Source: Geopsychrobacter electrodiphilus DSM 16401 (lineage in GTDB: Bacteria; Desulfobacterota; Desulfuromonadia; Desulfuromonadales; Geopsychrobacteraceae). From it: a stretch of 64,000 bases of DNA. The notes beneath the pieces are model-generated. The model did not search any database. It saw only the letters and a program-made list of their open reading frames with translations, and was not told the DNA's origin. Shown here in pieces: positions 35,947-45,175 of the stretch. The stretch lies in contig NZ_ARWE01000001.1 of NCBI RefSeq assembly GCF_000384395.1, positions 2,702,501 to 2,766,500 of the forward strand. The letters are read 5' to 3'. Positions within the stretch are counted from its first letter, which is position 1. The number at the start of each line of letters is the position of its first letter. The position numbers and the translations under genes are program-made.

Positions 35947-37158
35947 TCACCCTCTGCGCTCTTCAATCTGGTCACAGATGTAAGCCCCGATCGGCAGCGC
36001 CGAGGTTGCTGCCGGAGAGGGTGCGTTGCAGACATGCAGGCTGCGCGGGCTTTCAGCAAAGAGAAAATCGTGGACCAGACTGCCATCGGCCATGACTGCC
36101 TGAGCGCGGATGCCGGCGGGATATGGGCGCAGATCACTTAAGGCCAACTGTGGGCAATACTTGCGGACCAGTTGCAGGTAGCCCCGCTTCCAGAGTGAAT
36201 TCTTCATCTCGACCGTCCCCGAACGCAGGTGGTTGCGCATCACCCTCCAGAACCCCGGGAAACTGAGATTATCGATACTGTCGCGCAGGGAAAAGTTGAC
36301 CCGACCGTAGCCTTCGCGCTTCCAGCCGACGACCGCGTTCGGCCCGACGGTTACGCTGCCGTCGATCATGCGCGTCAGATGCACGCCTAAAAAGGGAAGT
36401 TCGGGATCAGGAATCGGGTAGATCAGGTGTGAGACAATATCGTTATAGTCGGTCGGCAGCTGATAGTATTCCCCACGAAACGGGACGATCCGAAAATCGG
36501 CGTCAATCCCGAGCATCGCCAGCACCCGGTCGGCCATCAAACCGGCGCAGCAAACCAGAAAGCGTCCCCGGATCCGTTCGGAACCGTAAACTACCTCGAT
36601 GAAATCCTCTTCCTCATAGAGCGCAGCGACCCTGGCGGACAAACGGATCTCCCCACCCAGCCTGGCAAATTCTTCGAGCATAGCCATGGTGATCTGGCGA
36701 TAATCAACAATGCCGGTGGCCGGCACCAGAAGTGCGCCCAACCCGGCAATGTTCGGCTCGGCCGCCTTGAGTTGCGTGGCACTGAGGATTTCGATCTCAA
36801 TCTCGTTCTGTCGACAGCGCTCGGCCAGATCCTCCATCCGTCCAAGTTCAGCGGCGTTCGTCGCCACCAGTAATTTTCCACAGCACTGGTAGGGGATCTT
36901 ATGGGCTTCGCAAAAGGCCATGGTCGCCCGCGAACCCTCGCGACAAAACTGCGCTTTGAGACTCCCCGGAGCGTAGTAGACTCCGGCGTGGATGACGCCG
37001 CTATTGTGCCCGGTCTGATGGCTGGCGGCGGTCGACTCTTTTTCGAGCAACAAAATTCGCGCGGCGGGAAAACGTTGTTGCAGCTGCAAAGCCGTCGAGG
37101 CCCCGACAATTCCGCCGCCGATCAGCAGATAATCGTAGAGAGTGGTTTCAGTCTTCAA
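35947..37158 (-). CDS. lhgO: L-2-hydroxyglutarate oxidase/dehydrogenase (FAD-dependent)
   Basis: About 403 residues. The N-terminal FAD-binding motif is YLLIGGGIVGASTALQLQ. The family's HNSGVIHAGVYY and FRGEYYQL segments identify the LhgO/L2HGDH group, which oxidises L-2-hydroxyglutarate to 2-oxoglutarate. The likely start is TTG at 37158 with AAGGAGG nine bases upstream; a GTG at 37179 would place the ribosome site inside the coding region. It overlaps the end of the APC permease gene by 11 bases. In E. coli LhgO works in lysine-glutarate catabolism, which is notable beside the lysine cluster, but no CsiD homologue is seen here. Confidence 0.88.
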   Translation of the reverse strand: MKTETTLYDYLLIGGGIVGASTALQLQQRFPAARILLLEKESTAASHQTGHNSGVIHAGVYYAPGSLKAQFCREGSRATMAFCEAHKIPYQCCGKLLVATNAAELGRMEDLAERCRQNEIEIEILSATQLKAAEPNIAGLGALLVPATGIVDYRQITMAMLEEFARLGGEIRLSARVAALYEEEDFIEVVYGSERIRGRFLVCCAGLMADRVLAMLGIDADFRIVPFRGEYYQLPTDYNDIVSHLIYPIPDPELPFLGVHLTRMIDGSVTVGPNAVVGWKREGYGRVNFSLRDSIDNLSFPGFWRVMRNHLRSGTVEMKNSLWKRGYLQLVRKYCPQLALSDLRPYPAGIRAQAVMADGSLVHDFLFAESPRSLHVCNAPSPAATSALPIGAYICDQIEERRG

Positions 37159-39268
37159 CGGGTCGCCCCTCCTTAACACTTAAGTACTCGCGCCGCAGCT
37201 GATGAATCGCTTCAGGCTCACCGATAATTGTCATGCGATCATTCTCCAGCAGCAGGGTATTGGAACGTGGCACCATCATATCATTACCACGACGCAGCAG
37301 GGCGACCAGGCTCCCCTGGGGCAGATTAATCTGATCGAGAGTCCGGCCGATCAATCTTGCCGTGAGCCCGGCGCTGTCCAGAATCATGGACAGACAATTC
37401 TCGTCGCGCAGGAGCAATTCTTTAATTTCCTGTTCATTGCTGGTGCGCTGCCAGATTTCGGCAAACCCTTCATTCTCAACCAAACCGGCGATCTGGGCCA
37501 GAAGTCGCAGATGCAAAGCGGGGTTGTCTTCAGGGCTGATCAGAAAAAACACCGCCTGCACCAGCTGGCTCGTGTGTGCCCCGGGCTGAAGAGGGTGTGG
37601 AACATCGATCTTAAGACCACGCGGGGCACGCACAATCGCCAGATGTGCGTATTCAATCCCCTCGGTCCGAAAATGAGGGAGGGCCACGCCACGGGCCACC
37701 GGAGTTGCACCGACGCGGGTTCCCTCAAGAAACTGCTCACCGATCTCGGTTGGAGAGTGTCCAATCCGGTCGGCGAACCATTCGGAAACAACCTCGACCG
37801 CGACCTCAAAGGTGGTGCGCTCGGCCAGGTTCACCACGTAACTGCTGGCGATGATCTGATCAAAGGGGTCTTTCTGACGCAACCCCTTCTCCTTCATGAT
37901 CTCGCGCAGTTCATAATCGAGTCCCTGCTGACTGAGGCGACCGAGCCGCGCAAAAATATGAAAGATTGCACCGCTGCGCTGGACCTTAAGCCGGGCATAG
38001 CTGCGGTACCAGAGCGTCCCGACGAAGATAAGACCCACAGTAAACAGGGTCGGCAACCAGCCCATCTCAACGATGAACCAGAGCGGGGCGAAGATCCCGA
38101 CCAGCTGCATCCAGGGGTAGAAAGGGGAACGATAGCCGGGATCGTAACTGTCGAGGCCGCTCTCGCGCATGACAATGACGGTGAAACAGATCAGCGCGAA
38201 CATCAGTAATTGAAAGGCACTCGCCAGCTTGGCGATACGCAGCGGATCGAGAAACAAAAGGATCATGACGATACTGCCCACCGTCACCAGAATCGACAAC
38301 ACCGGCACACCGTCACGCAGATGGCTGAAGGCTGACGGCAGCAGGCTGTCACGCGACAATGCCAGGGGGTAGCGGGAAGCGCTCATGGTGCCGGCATTCG
38401 CAACGCTGGTAAACGCCAGCACCGCGGCAAACGACATGATATAGAGCCCGGGTTTACTAAAGAAAACTGCCGTGGCATCCGCCACCGGCGTCATAGTCGC
38501 GGCAAGTTGCGCCATGGGCAGTACGCCGACCATGATGGCTGTCCCCAGGCCATAAACCACGAGCGCCGTCAGCAGCGACAAGAAGACCCCGCGCGGAAGG
38601 TTTTTTTCCGGATCTCTGACCTCTTCCGAGAGTGAGGTCACCGTGGTCACACCCACATAACTGATATAGACAAGTCCGGCGGTGGAGATAATCGAATCAA
38701 AACCGGCCCCAAAAAAGCCATCAAAATGAACCGGATTGATGCTCGGCAGGCCAACCCCGATAAAACCGGCCAACAGCGCCAACAGAAAAAAGACCAGATA
38801 AATCTGCATGCGACCGCTCTTTTTAGAGCCGAACAGGTTCAGAACCCCGATCGCCAGAGCCAGGATAACGGCCAGGGTACGGATATGTCCTTCGCCGATT
38901 TCGGGAATAAAGAGCGCGAGATAATAGCCCATCCCCATCAGGGCGAATGAAACTTTCAGGATCAGCGCCAGCCAGGTCCCCATTCCGCCGATGGTACCGA
39001 ACAGTGGGCCGAGGCTGCGATCGAGGAAATAGTAGACCCCGCCGGCTTTTGGCATGGCGGTACAAAGTTCAACGATACTGAACATCGCCGGAATCAGCGG
39101 GATCGCCGCCAGCATATACGCCAGAACCATGGCCGGACCAGCCTGTGAAGCGGCAATCCCCGGCAACAGGAAAAACCCCGCGCTCAGAGTGGTGCCGGTG
39201 GCGATAGCGTAGACACTGAAGAGGCCGAGCTCTTTTTTCAGTTTCTGTTGTTTGCGAACCGGGAGCAT
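37148..39268 (-). CDS. APC-family amino acid permease with C-terminal EIIA-like and TrkA-C domains
   Basis: About 706 residues from the preferred ATG at 39268 (719 from 39307, which lacks a ribosome site). Residues 1-430 form an APC-type permease of about 12 helices (YAIATGTTLSAGFFLLPG motif in helix 1). The cytoplasmic tail contains a PTS EIIA-type domain with a histidine in VALPHFRTEG, the position phosphorylated in EIIA-Ntr proteins. A TrkA-C-type ligand-binding domain follows (GRTLDQINLPQGSLVALLRRG... LLLENDRMTIIGE). This suggests transport gated by nitrogen-PTS phosphorylation or a small ligand. The substrate is probably an amino acid or amine. It precedes lhgO in one operon. Confidence 0.88.
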   Translation of the reverse strand: MLPVRKQQKLKKELGLFSVYAIATGTTLSAGFFLLPGIAASQAGPAMVLAYMLAAIPLIPAMFSIVELCTAMPKAGGVYYFLDRSLGPLFGTIGGMGTWLALILKVSFALMGMGYYLALFIPEIGEGHIRTLAVILALAIGVLNLFGSKKSGRMQIYLVFFLLALLAGFIGVGLPSINPVHFDGFFGAGFDSIISTAGLVYISYVGVTTVTSLSEEVRDPEKNLPRGVFLSLLTALVVYGLGTAIMVGVLPMAQLAATMTPVADATAVFFSKPGLYIMSFAAVLAFTSVANAGTMSASRYPLALSRDSLLPSAFSHLRDGVPVLSILVTVGSIVMILLFLDPLRIAKLASAFQLLMFALICFTVIVMRESGLDSYDPGYRSPFYPWMQLVGIFAPLWFIVEMGWLPTLFTVGLIFVGTLWYRSYARLKVQRSGAIFHIFARLGRLSQQGLDYELREIMKEKGLRQKDPFDQIIASSYVVNLAERTTFEVAVEVVSEWFADRIGHSPTEIGEQFLEGTRVGATPVARGVALPHFRTEGIEYAHLAIVRAPRGLKIDVPHPLQPGAHTSQLVQAVFFLISPEDNPALHLRLLAQIAGLVENEGFAEIWQRTSNEQEIKELLLRDENCLSMILDSAGLTARLIGRTLDQINLPQGSLVALLRRGNDMMVPRSNTLLLENDRMTIIGEPEAIHQLRREYLSVKEGRPVED

Positions 39269-39360
39269 CCTCACCTCATTACATATGTCAGCTGATTCAA
39301 AGGACATAAATCATATCATAGAAATTTGGTCATCTGTCTTGAGAGCAGAGCATGCCAGAC

Positions 39361-39400
39361 ACAAAAAAACCGGACCCATTTTTCAAGGGGCCCGGTTCAG
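39361..39400 (-). terminator. Rho-independent terminator downstream of the lysine-type operon
   Basis: On the reverse strand AACCGGGCCCC-type and GGGTCCGGTT arms form a stem with one mismatch, followed directly by seven T's. It lies about 160 bp after the thiolase stop and before the APC permease gene, so it should end the seven-gene operon. Confidence 0.8.
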
Positions 39401-39460
39401 CAGTTACGTTATTGTGTTTCATCACCCATTATTCAAGGTGGTCTTTCAAGCCAGGAGGCC

Positions 39461-39559
39461 TTTTTGACCTATAGCTATGGTTATGAGCCTGCAAACGAGC
39501 TAAAAATTGTACTCAAATCTCCGAATCTTCACTTCAGTCCGTATAGTCCGACAGTCTCC
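39461..39559. repeat. Half copy of the MITE-like element found at 46306-46468
   Basis: About 99 bp align with the right part of the longer element, sharing TATGAGCCTGCAAACGAGC and ending TATAGTCCGACAG. Identity is roughly three quarters by eye. The left terminal repeat is absent. The copy ends exactly at the thiolase stop codon. Confidence 0.7.
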
Positions 39560-40758
39560 TAGACCCTCTCGATGACCAGCGCGATCCCCTGCCCGACCCC
39601 GATACACATGGTGCAGAGCGCACGTTTTCCACCCGTTCGCTGAAGCTGATAAACGGCCGTCGTCACCAGACGTGCGCCGCTCATCCCCAGGGGATGACCC
39701 AGGGCGATCGCCCCACCCAGCGGATTGATTCGCGGGTCATCATCGGCTAACCCGAGCTGCCGGGTACAGGCCAACGCCTGCACAGCAAAAGCTTCATTGA
39801 ATTCCAGAAGGTCAAAATCATTCAAACTCAGGCCGAGTCGTGCCAGCAGCTTTTGGGTTGCCGGCACCGGCCCTATCCCCATAACGCGCGGCGGCACCCC
39901 GGCGGCGGCCATACCCAGTACCCGCGCCCTGGGAGTCAAGCCATGCCGCGCAGCCGCCTGCTCTGTCGCCAGCAGCAAGGCCGCGGACCCGTCGTTGATC
40001 CCTGAAGCGTTGCCGGCAGTGATGCTCCCATCGACAAACATCGCCTTCAACTGAGTCAGCTTCTCCAGCGTGGTTGCACGCGGGTGCTCATCCTGCTCAA
40101 CCCTGAGCGGCTCCCCTTTACGCTGCGGAATGCTGACCGCTACGATCTCATCATCCAGGCGGCCATCAGCCTGTGCCGCGGCCGCCTTCTTTTGGCTCCA
40201 GAGGGCGAAACGATCCTGATCCGCACGGCTGATATTGAACTCACGGGCCAGGTTCTCGGCGGTTTCCGGCATCGAATCGGTGCCGTAAACACTTTTCAGC
40301 TGCGGATTGACGAAGCGCCAGCCGATGGTGGTATCAAAGATCTCTGCAGTGCGCGAGAAAGAAGTGGTCGCCTTGCCCATCACAAAAGGCGCACGCGACA
40401 TGCTTTCAACTCCACCGGCGATGACCAGCTCGGCGTCCCCCGCCTTGATCGCCTGCGTGGCGCTGCCGACCGCATTCATTCCCGAGCCGCACAACCGGTT
40501 AATGGTGCAGGCCGAGACGGTCTCCGGCAGCCCCGCGAGCAGCAAGGACATCCGTGCCACGTTGCGGTTATCTTCACCGGCCTGGTTGGCACAGCCGAGG
40601 ATGACATCATCCACCGCACTCCAGTCCACCGCCGGATTGCGCGCCATCAGGGCCTTGAGCGCAATCGCGGCCAGATCATCGGTACGCACCGCAGACAGGG
40701 CACCGCCGTAACGGCCAATCGGGGTGCGGATCGCGTCACAGATAAACACTTCATTCAT
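39559..40758 (-). CDS. pcaF: 3-oxoadipyl-CoA thiolase (PcaF-like)
   Basis: The 399-residue thiolase cleaves a 3-oxoacyl-CoA with CoA. Catalytic residues are visible: C90 (INRLCGSGMNAV), H355 (IALGHPLGMSGAR) and C385 (CTMCIGVGQG). It is not a generic acetyl-CoA acetyltransferase: segments such as GCANQAGEDNRNVARM, ESMSRAPFVMGKA, DTTIGWRF and ARVLGMAAAGVPPRVMGIGPVPA are characteristic of PcaF/PaaJ, which split 3-oxoadipyl-CoA into acetyl-CoA and succinyl-CoA. It is the last gene of the operon, 20 bp after the aminotransferase, with a GAGGGACG ribosome site. With no aromatic pathway genes near, its 3-oxoadipyl-CoA probably comes from the upstream amino acid enzymes. Confidence 0.93.
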   Translation of the reverse strand: MNEVFICDAIRTPIGRYGGALSAVRTDDLAAIALKALMARNPAVDWSAVDDVILGCANQAGEDNRNVARMSLLLAGLPETVSACTINRLCGSGMNAVGSATQAIKAGDAELVIAGGVESMSRAPFVMGKATTSFSRTAEIFDTTIGWRFVNPQLKSVYGTDSMPETAENLAREFNISRADQDRFALWSQKKAAAAQADGRLDDEIVAVSIPQRKGEPLRVEQDEHPRATTLEKLTQLKAMFVDGSITAGNASGINDGSAALLLATEQAAARHGLTPRARVLGMAAAGVPPRVMGIGPVPATQKLLARLGLSLNDFDLLEFNEAFAVQALACTRQLGLADDDPRINPLGGAIALGHPLGMSGARLVTTAVYQLQRTGGKRALCTMCIGVGQGIALVIERV

Positions 40759-40778
40759 GGGTCGTCCCTCTTTAGTTT

Positions 40779-42101
<1,323 letters not shown>

Positions 42102-42109
42102 TTTGTCCT

Positions 42110-42796
42110 TTAGTCGTTGAGCGCTTCGGCCAGTTGAGGGCCGAGGAGCAGGCTGCAGGCGGTGCGCTGTTGTACATATTTGAAATTAACCCCCGGGGCC
42201 AGTTCGACAACTTCCAGACCCCGGTCCGTAACCGCGATGACGGCCAGGTCGGTATAGATCCGGTCGACCACCGCTTTGCCGGTCAGCGGATAGCTGCAAC
42301 GCTCGACCAGCTTGGCCTCACCGTCCGAGGTGCAGTGCTGGGTAATCACGTAGATTGTCTTAACCCCGGCGACCAGGTCCATCGCCCCGCCCACCGCCGG
42401 GATGGCGTCCGCTTCGCCGGTCGACCAGTTGGCCAGGTCACCCTGTGCCGAGACCTGCATCGCCCCCAGCACACAGATATCGATATGCTCACCACGAATC
42501 ATCGCAAAGCTGTCGGCATGATGAAAGAAAGCTGCCCCGGGGATAGCTGTCACCGGTTTTTTACCCGCGTTGATCAGCTCGGGGTCTGCCTCGCCTTCTG
42601 CCGGAACCGGGCCCATGCCGAGCAGGCCGTTTTCAGTGTGATAGATCACCTCGCGCCCCTCGGGGACATAGCGGGCGACCAGCTCGGGGATGCCGATGCC
42701 CAGATTGACGTAGGAGCCGTCGGGGATATCGAGGGCGGCGCGGCGCGCCATCTCTTCCCGCCCCCAGCCGATCTTCTGTTTTTCGACGGCGGTCAC
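42110..42796 (-). CDS. pcaJ: 3-oxoadipate CoA-transferase, beta subunit (PcaJ-like)
   Basis: The subunit has about 228 residues. The catalytic glutamate is E55 in YHTENGLLGMGP, the (S/T)ENG motif of family I CoA-transferases. The stretch INAGKKPVTAIPGAAFFHHADSF and GDLANWSTGE resemble PcaJ closely. The start is GTG at 42796, overlapping the alpha-subunit stop (GTGA) with GGAGGC upstream; longer reading back into the alpha gene is out of the conserved region. With PcaI it moves CoA from succinyl-CoA to 3-oxoadipate. SCOT and acetate CoA-transferases share the fold, but the adjacent PcaF-like thiolase favours 3-oxoadipate. Confidence 0.9.
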   Translation of the reverse strand: MTAVEKQKIGWGREEMARRAALDIPDGSYVNLGIGIPELVARYVPEGREVIYHTENGLLGMGPVPAEGEADPELINAGKKPVTAIPGAAFFHHADSFAMIRGEHIDICVLGAMQVSAQGDLANWSTGEADAIPAVGGAMDLVAGVKTIYVITQHCTSDGEAKLVERCSYPLTGKAVVDRIYTDLAVIAVTDRGLEVVELAPGVNFKYVQQRTACSLLLGPQLAEALND

Positions 42797-43503
42797 GGGT
42801 AGCGCCTCCCTTCGGCAATCAGCTGAGCTTCCTGGGCAGGGTTGGTTACTGTAACAACCCGATCGACGAAGATTCCGGGGGTCACCACCACTTCCGGGTC
42901 GATAGCGCCAAGTTCGAGCAGGCTGCCGGTCTGGACGATGGTCGTGGCGGCTGCCATCGCCATGATTGGTGCAAAGTTGCGGGCGGTCTTGTTGTAGATC
43001 AGATTTCCATAGCGATCGGCAGCGACACATTTGATCAGGGCGAAGTCGGCCTTCAAGCCCCGTTCCATGACATAGTCGCGACCATCGAAGTTGCGCAACT
43101 CCTTGCCTGCGGCGAGGGGGGTGTTGACCGAGGTCGCGGTGTAGAAGGCGGGGATTCCGGCGCCACCAGCGCGGATCCGCTCCGCCAGAGTCCCCTGGGG
43201 GACCAGCTCCAGTTCGATTTTGCCGCTGCGGTAGAGCTCCGGAAAAACCGTGGAGCCGAGGGTGCGTGGATAGGAGCAGATCATCTTGCCGACCCGGCCG
43301 TTTTCGACCAACGCCGCCAGACCGACATGGCCGCTGCCGGTGTTGTTGTTGACCACGGTCAGATTTTTTGCCCCCTGATCGATCAGGGCGTGAATCAATT
43401 CAATCGGGCTGCCGGCTTCGCCGAAGCCACCAATCATCACCGTCGCGCCATCGAAGATGTCGGCCACAGCGGCGGCAGCTGAGGCGATCCGCTTATCAAT
43501 CAT
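42793..43503 (-). CDS. pcaI: 3-oxoadipate CoA-transferase, alpha subunit (PcaI-like)
   Basis: The 236-residue alpha subunit has the CoA-binding glycine-rich segment GATVMIGGFGEAGSPIELI and the family stretch GKIELELVPQGTLAERIRAGGAGIPAFYT. RNFAPIMAMAA and VVTPGIFVDRVV are shared with PcaI of Pseudomonas. It pairs with the beta subunit encoded next with a four-base overlap, giving strict stoichiometry. A GAGAGG site precedes the ATG. It follows the KamA-like gene by 34 bp. Confidence 0.92.
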   Translation of the reverse strand: MIDKRIASAAAAVADIFDGATVMIGGFGEAGSPIELIHALIDQGAKNLTVVNNNTGSGHVGLAALVENGRVGKMICSYPRTLGSTVFPELYRSGKIELELVPQGTLAERIRAGGAGIPAFYTATSVNTPLAAGKELRNFDGRDYVMERGLKADFALIKCVAADRYGNLIYNKTARNFAPIMAMAAATTIVQTGSLLELGAIDPEVVVTPGIFVDRVVTVTNPAQEAQLIAEGRRYP

Positions 43504-43537
43504 GGCTATTGCCTCTCATCTGCTTGAATCCTCCGCA

Positions 43538-45133
43538 TCAGGCCAGCCGCCGGCGCAGGGTTTCAGCCAGACGTGCTTCGATCTCCTTCAGCTCTTCGGC
43601 GAAGAAATACTTCTCGGTATCGAAGGGAAGCAGCAGGTCAATCTTGTTCTTCTGCTCGTCGTACTTGGCGTGGAAAACCTGGTTCATCCATTCCATGTTG
43701 CGCCCTTCGGTAAACTGCAGGGCGAAACACTTCTCGCCTCCGATCACCGATGTACCCAGGATCGCCAGCTTGCCGGCGGAGATGGTCATGGAGATGTGCC
43801 GTGACGGGCGATTGATGGAGGAGAGTGAATTATAGATCTTGCTGAAAATCCGCTCGATGTCGGCCAGGGGGGCGGCAAAGTAATGATGCTCGCCGGTCGG
43901 TCTGGCGGCGTACATGGAATGGAAGCCGATGCCCAGCATAGCCAGGATATTGGCCAGGTCGATCCAGTTCTGCGCCGACCTTTCGACATCCACCTTGCCC
44001 TCTGCATCAGAGAACAGGCTGATGTGGTTCATGATCGGACTCTGGCTGCGAACCATCACATGATGAGCTTTCAGGCGCCGAATCGCCGCCAGGGTGCGTG
44101 GATTGAGCAGCTCGCGCGGGGTGGAGAAATGCGCCATCCAGGCCATCTGAATACCGTTGTCGTAGAGCAGATCGAAGAGCTCCAGCATCCTGTCGTATTT
44201 ACTCGAGAGGATCATCTCCGGGTGAAAGGTCAGGGCGCGGGAGCCGAGGCGAATGTTGCGGATGTGCCCCAGAGCCGGGTCTTCAATGATCGGGCGGATA
44301 TACGCCTCAAAACGGTTAGCAGGCATGAAGCCGCCGTCACCGCCGGTGATCAGCAGGTCGCTGACTTCAGGATGCTGTTTGACGTAACGATGCAGTTGAT
44401 CAATGTCCTGCTGCAGGAACATGTCCTCATCGCCCCGCACCTGGGCATGCCGAAAGCAGTAGGTGCAGAAGGAGAAGCAGTTCTGGGTGCTGGTGTCGAA
44501 CACCAGCTGACACTGCGGGTACTTGTGCTGGCTGCCGTCGAGAAACTCGACCTCGCCAGTGTCATTTTCAAACCAGGGTTTGTTGAGCTGCTGGTTACCG
44601 TCATGGGGATTGGTCTTCGCGCTGTATGCGGCGACAATGCGGGCACGCTCCCCGGCAGACCCGGCCTTGACATAAGCCGCTGTCGGTTCCGCAGCGATCA
44701 TGCCGGGCTGCGGCAGCACCAGCTGGTAAACCGCGTCGGTCTCATAGTCGTCCCAATTGATGCTGTTCAGGGAATGACTGGTCGCCAGAAAGCGGTAAAC
44801 CTCGATATAGAATTCGCGCTCCCTGATCTGGCTGAGCTCAATCCCGTTCTCTTTAAGAATTTCGCAGACCCGCCGGAAACCGTCGAGCCCCGCGTAATTC
44901 GTACCAACCTTGAACAGAAACGGCTTGGTCTCCAGCAATCCAGAGTGCTGTGGATAAGCGGCCTGCAGACGGCTCAGCAGACCGACCGGCAACAGGTTCT
45001 CCTGCTCAACGAGACGTCTGGCATCAGGCGAGAACTGGTATCGTTCCAGCATCGCTTCAACATCTGCAGACTGCACCGCGCGGTGAAATTTATTCTCGAC
45101 GCCTGACTGCTCGGCCGTGTTCGAACTCTTCAT
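43538..45133 (-). CDS. Divergent KamA-family radical SAM aminomutase (proposed 2-aminoadipate 2,3-aminomutase)
   Basis: The 531-residue protein has the radical SAM cluster motif C219-x3-C223-x2-C226 (CFSFCTYCFRH) and the KamA-like SAM/PLP segment LLITGGDGGFM (260-270). It is over 100 residues longer than classical lysine 2,3-aminomutase (about 416), with an N-terminal extension. The PLP lysine motif PGGGGK of known members is missing; ISAGKLAILG with K455 is the best substitute. It should move an amino group from C2 to C3 of an amino acid using SAM, PLP and a 4Fe-4S cluster. Flanking genes make and use C6 dicarboxylates, so 2-aminoadipate is the predicted substrate. Family is firm, substrate inferred. 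Oxygen-labile chemistry suits an anaerobe. Confidence 0.85.
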   Translation of the reverse strand: MKSSNTAEQSGVENKFHRAVQSADVEAMLERYQFSPDARRLVEQENLLPVGLLSRLQAAYPQHSGLLETKPFLFKVGTNYAGLDGFRRVCEILKENGIELSQIREREFYIEVYRFLATSHSLNSINWDDYETDAVYQLVLPQPGMIAAEPTAAYVKAGSAGERARIVAAYSAKTNPHDGNQQLNKPWFENDTGEVEFLDGSQHKYPQCQLVFDTSTQNCFSFCTYCFRHAQVRGDEDMFLQQDIDQLHRYVKQHPEVSDLLITGGDGGFMPANRFEAYIRPIIEDPALGHIRNIRLGSRALTFHPEMILSSKYDRMLELFDLLYDNGIQMAWMAHFSTPRELLNPRTLAAIRRLKAHHVMVRSQSPIMNHISLFSDAEGKVDVERSAQNWIDLANILAMLGIGFHSMYAARPTGEHHYFAAPLADIERIFSKIYNSLSSINRPSRHISMTISAGKLAILGTSVIGGEKCFALQFTEGRNMEWMNQVFHAKYDEQKNKIDLLLPFDTEKYFFAEELKEIEARLAETLRRRLA

Positions 45134-45175
45134 TATTTCTGCTCCTGTCGCGAATTAGATTGGACTCTGGGACCT

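Noticed and set aside
37202-38209. 335-codon plus-strand open frame
   Set aside because: Shadow of the APC permease gene on the opposite strand; composition is not protein-like.
43883-45106. 407-codon plus-strand open frame
   Set aside because: Antisense shadow of the KamA-like gene, which has clear catalytic motifs.
43538-45133. Ordinary lysine 2,3-aminomutase of clostridial lysine fermentation
   Set aside because: None of the other fermentation genes (beta-lysine 5,6-aminomutase, Kdd, Kce, Kal) are nearby, the PLP motif differs, and the neighbours are oxoadipate enzymes.
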